DNA of 5,040 nt from Gammaproteobacteria bacterium (GTDB taxonomy: Bacteria > Pseudomonadota > Gammaproteobacteria > HK1). Shown here one piece after another: positions 1 to 5,040 of this stretch (positions within the stretch are counted from its first letter, which is position 1; each line of letters starts with the position of its first letter). Below the pieces are notes generated by a model. It had not been told where the DNA came from and ran no database searches. It worked only from the letters and a program-made list of their open reading frames with translations. Made by a program: the position numbers and the translations under genes. The stretch lies in NCBI GenBank assembly GCA_013042035.1, contig JABDQX010000005.1:1-5040 (forward strand), written 5' to 3'.

Positions 1-420
1 GAATACCGGTAGGTGCGCCAGGATGAAGCTACTGCCACGCCCGATGATCACGCCACCGCGGCAGGCAATACCCCGAATCACGTTAATGAGATTTCGGCGA
101 TAGTTGTCCATGGATAGATTCTCACCGGCCAGAATCGAATAGAGCCAGGCCCCCTTGAATCCATCAAGCCGTTCATCCAGACGATCGAGAATGCTTATGC
201 CCAAATGGGCCTCCTGGGCGAGTAATTCGAGAATTTCCTTATCATACAAGGTAGTCCCGAGGCGCTCGGCCAATAGTCGGCCCACCGCCAGACCACCCGT
301 GCCGGTACCGGCCGATAATGAAATCACCTGATGCGCTTTTTTCGGCTGGTGCCCTTGCTCTATCTTTTGTGCACATTCCACCAGCGAGGAGATGGAGTGC
401 ATGATGTTATGTGTGTGCAT
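1..420 (-). CDS. Cytidylate kinase-like family protein, N-terminal 140 residues (runs off left edge)
   Basis: The minus strand is open from an ATG at 420 to the window edge, giving 140 residues without a stop. After a hydrophilic leader of about 30 residues comes a nucleotide-binding P-loop-like segment (ISLSAGTGTGGLAVGRLLAE, about 33-52), followed by LGTTLYDKEILELLAQEA (about 54-71). This order, a glycine-rich loop and then LYDKEI, matches the cytidylate kinase-like family (Cytidylate_kin2 type), whose usual loop reads GSGG. Here it reads GTGG. A later segment, IIGRGSSFIL (about 125-134), also fits the family. These proteins are presumed cytoplasmic P-loop kinases, but the substrate is generally unproven and this is not canonical Cmk. 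The ATG lacks a strong Shine-Dalgarno; an in-frame TTG at 450 and an ATG at 402 are alternatives. It lies 51 bases downstream of atpC and may be co-transcribed. The family call is fairly sure; the function is not. Confidence 0.8.
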   Translation of the reverse strand, partial: MHTHNIMHSISSLVECAQKIEQGHQPKKAHQVISLSAGTGTGGLAVGRLLAERLGTTLYDKEILELLAQEAHLGISILDRLDERLDGFKGAWLYSILAGENLSMDNYRRNLINVIRGIACRGGVIIGRGSSFILAHLPVF

Positions 421-449
421 ATGAAATCTTTGCTTTAGCGTTGGATCCA

Positions 450-473
450 AGAGCTATATGAAAAACTCATCTT
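450..473 (-). repeat. Short direct repeat, copy A, upstream of the kinase-like gene
   Basis: Read on the minus strand, these 24 bases match 3165-3142 at 21 of 24 positions. Shared blocks are AAGATG, GTTTT, CATA and AGCTCT. The copy overlaps the atpC stop codon (TAA, 474-472) and ends 29 bases before the kinase-like ATG at 420. It begins a tiny open frame at 470-435 (MSFSYSSWIQR, then TAA), which has no visible ribosome site of its own. The role is unknown. It could be a dispersed short repeat, a conserved leader element, or chance. Confidence 0.4.
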
Positions 474-972
474 ATTGGGAATGATGATCGACACGTTCCC
501 GGCTGAACCCCCTGCGAGAACGTTTCTTCGAATCCTCCAGTGTCCTGAGTTGCGCCACGGCCTGGGCAAGCTCATTTTGGGCCTTTGCGTAATCAAAACC
601 GGATTTGCCTTGCGTGAGCATAGCCTCCTGCGCGCGCCGCTTGGCCGCAAGCGCCGACGCCTCATCGATCGCATCGGCACGCAGCGCGGTATCGGAAAGA
701 ATCGTCACCGCCGATGGCTGAACCTCCATCATCCCGCCCGATATATAAATCAGTAATTTTTCTTCTTCCTCGGAAATGGTGAGCCGTACCTCACCGGGTT
801 CGAGTCGTGTCAGCAGGGGACTGTGCCCTGGTAGTATTCCAACCTCGCCCATGACTGTCGGAGCAACAATCATGTAAGCGGAGCCCGTAAATGTCATCCC
901 CTCGGCGCCAACAATATCCACATGGATGGTTTTCGCCTTTTTCCCGGATCGATGTTGGTTATTGTTATTCAT
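472..972 (-). CDS. atpC: F1 ATP synthase epsilon subunit, outside a visible atp operon
   Basis: The 166-residue product is an F-type ATP synthase epsilon subunit, the central-stalk protein that binds gamma and the c-ring and can inhibit ATP hydrolysis through its C-terminal helices. Residues about 15-97 form the beta-sandwich domain, with the recognisable segments GEVGILPGHSPLLTRLEPGE (42-61) and YISGGMMEVQP (76-86). Residues about 100-150 are the two C-terminal helices (AIDEASALAAKRRAQEAM; DYAKAQNELAQAVAQL). E. coli epsilon is about 139 residues. The excess here is a polar asparagine-rich N-terminus (MNNNNQHRSGKK) and a basic tail after about 150 (KKRSRRGFSRERVDHHSQ). A TAG stop lies two codons upstream in frame, so ATG 972 is the earliest start; no clear Shine-Dalgarno precedes it. 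The epsilon ATP-binding motif I/L-D-x-x-R-A reads IDEASA (102-107), lacking the arginine. Neighbours are prc and a kinase-like gene, not atpD, so it may be a displaced or second copy. Confidence 0.95.
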   Translation of the reverse strand: MNNNNQHRSGKKAKTIHVDIVGAEGMTFTGSAYMIVAPTVMGEVGILPGHSPLLTRLEPGEVRLTISEEEEKLLIYISGGMMEVQPSAVTILSDTALRADAIDEASALAAKRRAQEAMLTQGKSGFDYAKAQNELAQAVAQLRTLEDSKKRSRRGFSRERVDHHSQ

Positions 973-1012
973 TTGCTAAATTCAACTGATGCTATCCGAA
1001 CATGTCCTTTCC

Positions 1013-1037
1013 CGCTAACCACCATCGATGGTTAGCG
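1013..1037 (-). other. Perfect 8-bp inverted repeat spanning the prc stop codon
   Basis: CGCTAACC (1013-1020) and GGTTAGCG (1030-1037) are exact reverse complements around a 9-base loop, and the 12-base palindrome ACCATCGATGGT (1021-1032) overlaps the centre. In prc mRNA this would fold into a hairpin made from the last codons and the TAG stop. No run of U follows, so it is not a standard intrinsic terminator. It could stabilise or mark the 3' end of prc mRNA, or limit read-through into atpC, which starts 41 bases beyond the stem. Confidence 0.5.
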
Positions 1038-3162
1038 AGAAATCACGATGACGAGAGGCTCTCACCATATCGGCGGCGATATTCGCCGTCTCCCGGAGAA
1101 GTACTTTGAGAACCAAGGCATTCGGTTTTTCATCTTTCGTATCTTCTTCCTCACCGATATCCGGTTTTTTTTCCAAATCCATGGCGGCCCGAAGTTGTTC
1201 TTCGCGCTTGTCGTAAGCCTGTTCACGAGATTTGCGTTCCGCGCGCCGCTGACTTTCCAATAGTGAAAATCGAATTTTGGCGCGGGCCGCTCTTCGCGTC
1301 GCAATCTCCTGACGTAAAACGTCAAATGCGGTATCGCGCGCCACGCGCCGGCCATGATTGGCGCGCACCAGCGTCAGGACTTTGTCCAAGGAGGCATGTG
1401 GAGAGAATTTTGCCGGCGGCACGAAGGCCCATGGCAAGGCGTTATCCAAGGCACGCTCTCCCCCTTCGTCATGATCCGCCGTGCCCGGTAAAATGATATC
1501 CGGGACTACCCCCCGATACTGGGTACTATGACCATTGACACGAAAAAATTGGGCAATGGTAAGTTTGAATTGCCCCAGGCTATCCTCATCGGCCTTGGCA
1601 ATATCATTGAGGCTAATCAGGTGTTGGACCGTACCTTTTCCATGGGTTGTCTCACCGACGATCAGCCCTCGTTGATAATCTTGTATCGCGCCAGCGAAGA
1701 TCTCGGACGCCGATGCACTGCCACGATCCACAAGTACGACCAAGGGGCCCGACCAGGCCATGCCGGATTTGGTATCGCGCTTGACCGTAAATTCTCCGTT
1801 GGATTTTTTGATCTGTACCACGGGACCTTTTTCCAGGAACAATCCGGTTAGACTGATGGCCTCTTCCAGTGACCCGCCACTGTTCCCGCGCAGATCCAAT
1901 ATGATCCCCTCCACGGATTTTTCTTTCAATTCACCGATAAGCCGCAAAACGTCTCGAGTCGTGCTGCGTTTTTTGCTATCGCCATCGGCCGACGGTCTCA
2001 CCTGGGCATAAAATGTGGGTAATTCGATAACTCCGATGGGGGTATTGCCATTTTCGGAGGGAACGTCAATAACAGAGCCGCTGGCGGCCCTGTCCGCCAG
2101 ATCTATCCGGTTCCTGGTCAGCGTGATTTCCCTGGCCTGCCCATCCAGGCCCGCTTCTCCCGGCAGGATCTTCAACCGAACCTGCGAATCTTTCGGACCA
2201 CGGATGAGATTTACCACATCCTGCAGGCGCCAACCCACGACATCGACCAGCTCGCCATGACGATCCTGACCGACACCGGTAATTACATCGTCCGCATGGA
2301 GTTTTCCACTTTTGTCGGCAGGCCCACCGGCAATGATCTCACGCACCAAGGTATGCTCATTGTCGCTTTGAAGGACGGCCCCGATACCTTCCAGTGACAG
2401 GCTAAGATGAATAAACAGGTTTTCCGAATTACGGGGTGACAGATATGTTGTATGCGGGCCAATAGCGGCGGCATAGGCATTGATGAAGAGCTGGCAGATA
2501 TCGTCGGCGGTAAACTGGCCAACATGTCTTAGCGTCGTTTCATATCGCTTGCGCAAGGTCTCGCGAATGGCGGCATCGTCCTTTTTTCCTTCCAGCCGCA
2601 GGACAAGAAAGTCATTTTTGATTCGTTTGCGCCAGATTTCGTCCAATGCCGAGGCATTGCCCGCCCAGGGTTGCTCCGCGCGATCCGGGATATAGTTCTC
2701 ATCCACGGTGAAGTCGAAATCCCGGTCAACAAGATCCATTGCCGTACGTATGCGCTTGGCGACACGCTTTTCATACAATTGAAATATCCGGAAGGCCGGG
2801 GCTATATCGGCCTCTTGCAGGGTATCATCCAGCCGCTTCTCATACCGGGATGTGATGCGTTCGATATCATTGCCCAGGAAGAAACTTCTGTTCGGATCCA
2901 GACTCTCGATATAGTGTTCAAGCATCGACGCGGACAGGCTGTCATCCAATGTCGTTTTTCGATAATGGTACCCGGATACCAGCTTGACGATGAGTTCGGT
3001 TATTTGGGCATGTTTGGGTTCGGGGGTGAGAGATGCACGGTTGTACGGTTGCGTAGCGGCCGTGGCCGAAAACACCGGGAAACAGATTGCCAATAGTAAT
3101 GTAATCTGCAATAGAATACGTATCACGTTATGATGTCCCTCAGAGCTGTATGTAAAACCCAT
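1015..3162 (-). CDS. prc: Tail-specific (C-terminal processing) periplasmic protease Prc/Tsp
   Basis: This is a periplasmic serine protease of family S41. In E. coli, Prc trims the C-terminus of PBP3, degrades the endopeptidase MepS with the adaptor NlpI, and removes proteins with nonpolar C-termini. Numbered from ATG 3162 (715 residues), the parts are: a hydrophobic signal segment (about 14-35, ending FSATAA); an N-terminal helical domain; HTTYLSPRNSENL (237-249); a PDZ domain (about 253-340, with LSLEGIGAVL and WRLQDVV); the S41 core with DLRGNSGGSLEEA (423-435); the nucleophile Ser484 in GSASASE; and Lys509 in THGKGTVQ, the usual 25 residues apart. The C-terminus is the charged helical Tsp domain (about 575-715). 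E. coli Prc has about 682 residues. The frame is open up to an ATG at 3246, but that start would overlap the divergent gene. ATG 3162 has a strong ribosome site; GTG 3126 gives a more typical signal peptide. LAIC is not a convincing lipobox. The family call is very secure; only the start is open. Confidence 0.96.
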   Translation of the reverse strand: MGFTYSSEGHHNVIRILLQITLLLAICFPVFSATAATQPYNRASLTPEPKHAQITELIVKLVSGYHYRKTTLDDSLSASMLEHYIESLDPNRSFFLGNDIERITSRYEKRLDDTLQEADIAPAFRIFQLYEKRVAKRIRTAMDLVDRDFDFTVDENYIPDRAEQPWAGNASALDEIWRKRIKNDFLVLRLEGKKDDAAIRETLRKRYETTLRHVGQFTADDICQLFINAYAAAIGPHTTYLSPRNSENLFIHLSLSLEGIGAVLQSDNEHTLVREIIAGGPADKSGKLHADDVITGVGQDRHGELVDVVGWRLQDVVNLIRGPKDSQVRLKILPGEAGLDGQAREITLTRNRIDLADRAASGSVIDVPSENGNTPIGVIELPTFYAQVRPSADGDSKKRSTTRDVLRLIGELKEKSVEGIILDLRGNSGGSLEEAISLTGLFLEKGPVVQIKKSNGEFTVKRDTKSGMAWSGPLVVLVDRGSASASEIFAGAIQDYQRGLIVGETTHGKGTVQHLISLNDIAKADEDSLGQFKLTIAQFFRVNGHSTQYRGVVPDIILPGTADHDEGGERALDNALPWAFVPPAKFSPHASLDKVLTLVRANHGRRVARDTAFDVLRQEIATRRAARAKIRFSLLESQRRAERKSREQAYDKREEQLRAAMDLEKKPDIGEEEDTKDEKPNALVLKVLLRETANIAADMVRASRHRDFSLTIDGG
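3136..3141 (-). promoter_or_regulatory. Alternative ribosome binding site (GAGGGA) for a GTG start of prc at 3126
   Basis: GAGGGA on the minus strand lies 9 bases before an in-frame GTG (3126-3124). Starting there gives a 703-residue Prc beginning MIRILLQITLLLAICF, a compact signal peptide. The upstream ATG start instead puts 12 polar residues (MGFTYSSEGHHN) in front. Both arrangements are plausible, and this is the main uncertainty in the prc annotation. Confidence 0.4.
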
Positions 3163-3165
3163 CTT
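3142..3165 (-). repeat. Short direct repeat, copy B, at the prc start
   Basis: This is the second copy of the 24-base near-repeat, 21 of 24 identical to 473-450. It contains the ATG at 3162 and codes MGFTYSS, where copy A would read MSFSYSS. It ends 15 bases before the alternative GTG start of prc. If GTG is the true start, both copies lie in the leader just ahead of a gene. Confidence 0.4.
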
Positions 3166-3169
3166 GGTA

Positions 3170-3175
3170 CTCCCT
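3170..3175 (-). promoter_or_regulatory. Ribosome binding site (AGGGAG) for prc
   Basis: AGGGAG on the minus strand lies 7 bases before ATG 3162, close to the ideal Shine-Dalgarno sequence and spacing. It is the main reason for choosing 3162 over the far upstream ATG at 3246, which would run 34 bases into the divergent coding region. Confidence 0.65.
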
Positions 3176-3212
3176 AACCCGACACAGCCGGAACCAAAAT
3201 GAGCCAAAAACC

Positions 3213-4754
3213 ATGAACGCAAGTGATCTCTTACGTACCCGAGCAACCTTAACCCCCCACCGAGAGGCTCTGTTGGAGCTTGACACGGGACGACGTTTTA
3301 CTTTTGCGGCGTTGAATCTGCGTGTGAACCGGTTGGCGGATTTTCTACGCAAACAACTGGGCGTTCAAGCGGGCGACAGAATTTCCATACTGGCCCACAA
3401 CAGCGTGGCCTATGTCGATCTCTTTTATGCGGCAGGTAAAACAGGGGCCATTCTGGCGCCGCTCAACTGGCGGCTGGTCGGCCAGGAACTTGCCTATATT
3501 GCCAATGATTGCAAGCCTCGGGTGCTTTTTGTCGGTCCGGAATTCGTGGACATGGCAAAAGAAATCGCCCATATGATACCCGATTGTCGGCTGATTGGCT
3601 TGGAAGGGACCGAGATTCCGGGGATTATTACCTATGAAGCGGCACTGGAGGCGGCATCGGACGAAGAACCCGCGCCCGTCAATCTATCCGGAGATGACCC
3701 TTATTGCCTGCTCTATACCTCCGGAACCACCGGACGCCCCAAGGGCGCGATTATCTCCCATGGGCAAGTCCTTTGGAATTGCATTAATACCGTGGCGAGC
3801 TGGGGTCTCACGGAGCACGACGTCTCGCCGATATTCGTACCGCTTTTCCACGCCGGTGGGCTCTTTGCTTTTCTAACACCCCTATTCTACATAGGCGGGC
3901 GCATTGTACTGGCGCGCTCCCTGGATGTGGAGGATTCTTTAAGGGTCATAGAGCAAGAGCGTTGCACCGTTATCCTCGGCGTACCGACAATCTATCAAAT
4001 GTGGTTCAATTCACAGAGGTTCCCACAGGCGGACTTCCGTCACGTTCGCTGGTTTGTCAGCGGTGGCGCGCCCTGCCCGAAACCCCTTATCAAGGCGTGG
4101 CGGGAAACAAAAGGCATTGTTTTCCGTCAGGGATATGGCCTGACCGAGGTCGGACCGAACTGCTTCACCATGACCGATGAAGAATCCGTGCCAAAAACAG
4201 GATCGGTGGGAAGACCCATTTTCCACAGCCACATGCGGATTATCAATGATAAAGATCGGGATGTCCCCATCGGCGAAGTCGGCGAGCTGCTCATCAAGGG
4301 ACACCACATCTGTTCCGGATACTGGAATAACCCCGAGGCCACGGCAAAGGCGATCCGGGACGGTTGGTTTTATACAGGAGACATGGCCTGGCAAGATGAC
4401 GACGGATTCTATTACATCGTCGGCCGCTTCAAGGACATGATCATCAGCGGTGGGGAGAATATCTACGCAACCGAGGTGGAGGCTGTTTTCCTGGAGCACC
4501 CGGATGTGGCGGAAGCGGCGCTCATCGGCAAACCCGATGAGAAATTCGGCGAGATCGGATTGATGGTCATCGTTCCCCGCGCCGGCACATCACCGACCGA
4601 GGAAATACTGCTGCGGGCCTGCGAAGGAAAACTCGCCCGCTACAAGGTGCCAAAGCATGTGATATTCACCGAGGCACTGCCATATTCCCCTTATGGAAAG
4701 GTGCAGAAAACGGCCCTGAAGGAGCGGTATCTAACATCGCATCCCGATAGCTGA
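3213..4754 (+). CDS. AMP-forming acyl-CoA synthetase (ANL superfamily), substrate unknown
   Basis: This complete 513-residue enzyme would activate a carboxylic acid, probably a fatty or aryl acid, by adenylation with ATP and then transfer the acyl group to CoA in the cytoplasm. All core motifs are visible: the phosphate-binding loop YTSGTTGRPKG (168-178), GYGLTE (307-312), YTGD (387-390), the hinge region GRFKDMIISGGENIY (404-418) and the C-terminal PYSPYGKVQK (490-499), where Lys496 is the expected adenylation lysine. Length and motif wording fit stand-alone FadD- or FadK-like ligases; no carrier-protein or reductase domain is attached. The acid specificity cannot be read from the sequence, and no beta-oxidation or biosynthetic partner genes flank it. 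ATG 3213 is chosen because the product begins directly with a normal family N-terminus. Its Shine-Dalgarno is poor: only a weak GAG lies 9 bases upstream. It is divergent from prc and convergent with trkH, so it is probably transcribed alone. Confidence 0.93.
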   Translation: MNASDLLRTRATLTPHREALLELDTGRRFTFAALNLRVNRLADFLRKQLGVQAGDRISILAHNSVAYVDLFYAAGKTGAILAPLNWRLVGQELAYIANDCKPRVLFVGPEFVDMAKEIAHMIPDCRLIGLEGTEIPGIITYEAALEAASDEEPAPVNLSGDDPYCLLYTSGTTGRPKGAIISHGQVLWNCINTVASWGLTEHDVSPIFVPLFHAGGLFAFLTPLFYIGGRIVLARSLDVEDSLRVIEQERCTVILGVPTIYQMWFNSQRFPQADFRHVRWFVSGGAPCPKPLIKAWRETKGIVFRQGYGLTEVGPNCFTMTDEESVPKTGSVGRPIFHSHMRIINDKDRDVPIGEVGELLIKGHHICSGYWNNPEATAKAIRDGWFYTGDMAWQDDDGFYYIVGRFKDMIISGGENIYATEVEAVFLEHPDVAEAALIGKPDEKFGEIGLMVIVPRAGTSPTEEILLRACEGKLARYKVPKHVIFTEALPYSPYGKVQKTALKERYLTSHPDS

Positions 4755-4782
4755 TTATTCAAGACAGGGATTTGCGCCACCA

Positions 4783-5040
4783 TCATGTCCGCCAAAAACT
4801 CGGCGACAAGATCACAAGCAGCGTAAAGATCTCCAGGCGCCCCAGCAGCATGGCGAGACATAGGATCCATTTGGCGATATCGCTGATGGTGTTGTAATGG
4901 GCGCTGACATCCCCGAGCCCCGGCCCCATATTGTTGATGCTGGCGGCAACCGCCGAAAAAGCGGTCACCTGATCGAGACCCGTGGCCATAAGCGCCAGCA
5001 GCATGGTAGCGAAGGTCACCACGTACCAGCCGAAAAACCC
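4783..5040 (-). CDS. trkH: Trk-type potassium uptake transmembrane protein TrkH, C-terminal 85 residues (runs off right edge)
   Basis: The minus strand is open from the right edge to a TGA at 4783-4785. The 85 visible residues are the end of a TrkH/TrkG-type K+ transporter of the inner membrane, which imports potassium together with the cytoplasmic NAD-binding subunit TrkA. Visible parts are a membrane helix (YVVTFATMLLALMATGL), a pore helix, the fourth selectivity-filter loop SINNMGPGLGDV, the amphipathic stretch HYNTISDIAKWILCLAML, and the highly typical family ending GRLEIFTLLVILSPSFWRT. A GTG at 5022 is only an internal codon, because the frame runs upstream as GFFGWY. The 3' end faces the acyl-CoA synthetase gene across 28 bases, with no obvious hairpin terminator between them. 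Whether trkA is adjacent cannot be seen. Confidence 0.93.
   Translation of the reverse strand, partial: GFFGWYVVTFATMLLALMATGLDQVTAFSAVAASINNMGPGLGDVSAHYNTISDIAKWILCLAMLLGRLEIFTLLVILSPSFWRT

Noticed and set aside
475..756. 93-codon open frame on the plus strand inside atpC
   Set aside because: It is antisense to the conserved epsilon coding sequence; the Arg/Leu-rich translation is typical of a shadow frame.
2037..2062. Possible lesion in prc, in the variable segment after the PDZ domain
   Set aside because: The frame is continuous and the sequence aligns with the family pattern (VIELPTFYAQV) on both sides, so there is no frameshift.
2671..3096. 141-codon open frame on the plus strand inside prc
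   Set aside because: It is antisense to the conserved N-terminal region of Prc, has no recognisable domain, and is explained by the codon bias of the real gene.
3087..3117. Possible plus-strand promoter TTGCCA - 19 bases - TAGAAT ahead of the acyl-CoA synthetase gene
   Set aside because: The spacing is longer than the usual 17 bases, and the boxes sit in AT-rich signal-peptide codons of prc, where such matches arise easily.
3163..3246. Extending prc to the ATG at 3246 (743 residues)
   Set aside because: It would overlap the divergent gene start, the added residues lie before an already complete signal peptide, and ATG 3162 has a much better ribosome site.
4011..4499. 162-codon open frame on the minus strand inside the acyl-CoA synthetase gene
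   Set aside because: It is antisense to highly conserved ANL motifs and its translation resembles no family I know; it is a shadow of the real gene.
4755..4782. Bidirectional terminator between the acyl-CoA synthetase gene and trkH
   Set aside because: I looked for a GC-rich hairpin with T runs in the 28-base convergent gap and saw none.

Overview
The window looks like ordinary chromosome from a gammaproteobacterium, or something close to one. The grounds are a full-length Prc/Tsp tail-specific protease closely resembling the enterobacterial enzyme, a proteobacterial-type F1 ATP synthase epsilon subunit, and a TrkH-type potassium transporter C-terminus. Base composition is moderate by eye and similar across the genes. 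There is no rRNA, tRNA, CRISPR array, insertion sequence or integration signature.

Layout. Three genes lie on the minus strand in tandem and read leftwards: prc (ATG at 3162, stop at 1015), atpC (972 to 472), and a cytidylate-kinase-like gene (ATG at 420, running off the left edge). Gaps between them are 42 and 51 bases, so they could be one transcript. A 50-base gap separates the prc start from a divergent plus-strand gene at 3213-4754, which encodes an AMP-forming acyl-CoA synthetase of the ANL superfamily. That gene converges, across 28 bases, on the 3' end of a minus-strand trkH that enters from the right edge. Coding density is high and no gene-free stretch exceeds about 51 bases.

The genes do not form an obvious single pathway. 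Prc is a periplasmic protease, the epsilon protein would act on F1 of ATP synthase, the acyl-CoA synthetase activates a carboxylic acid, and TrkH imports potassium. The oddest point is the context of atpC. It sits between prc and a cytidylate-kinase-like gene rather than behind atpD, it has extra residues at both ends, and it lacks the arginine of the epsilon ATP-binding motif. It may be a second or displaced epsilon subunit.

Other points to check are a 24-base near-repeat (21 of 24 identical) placed just upstream of, or at, the starts of prc and the kinase-like gene; two well-formed alternative starts for prc; a perfect 8-bp hairpin spanning the prc stop codon; and an A8 slippery run near the prc 3' end. 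I found no convincing undescribed multi-gene system here.
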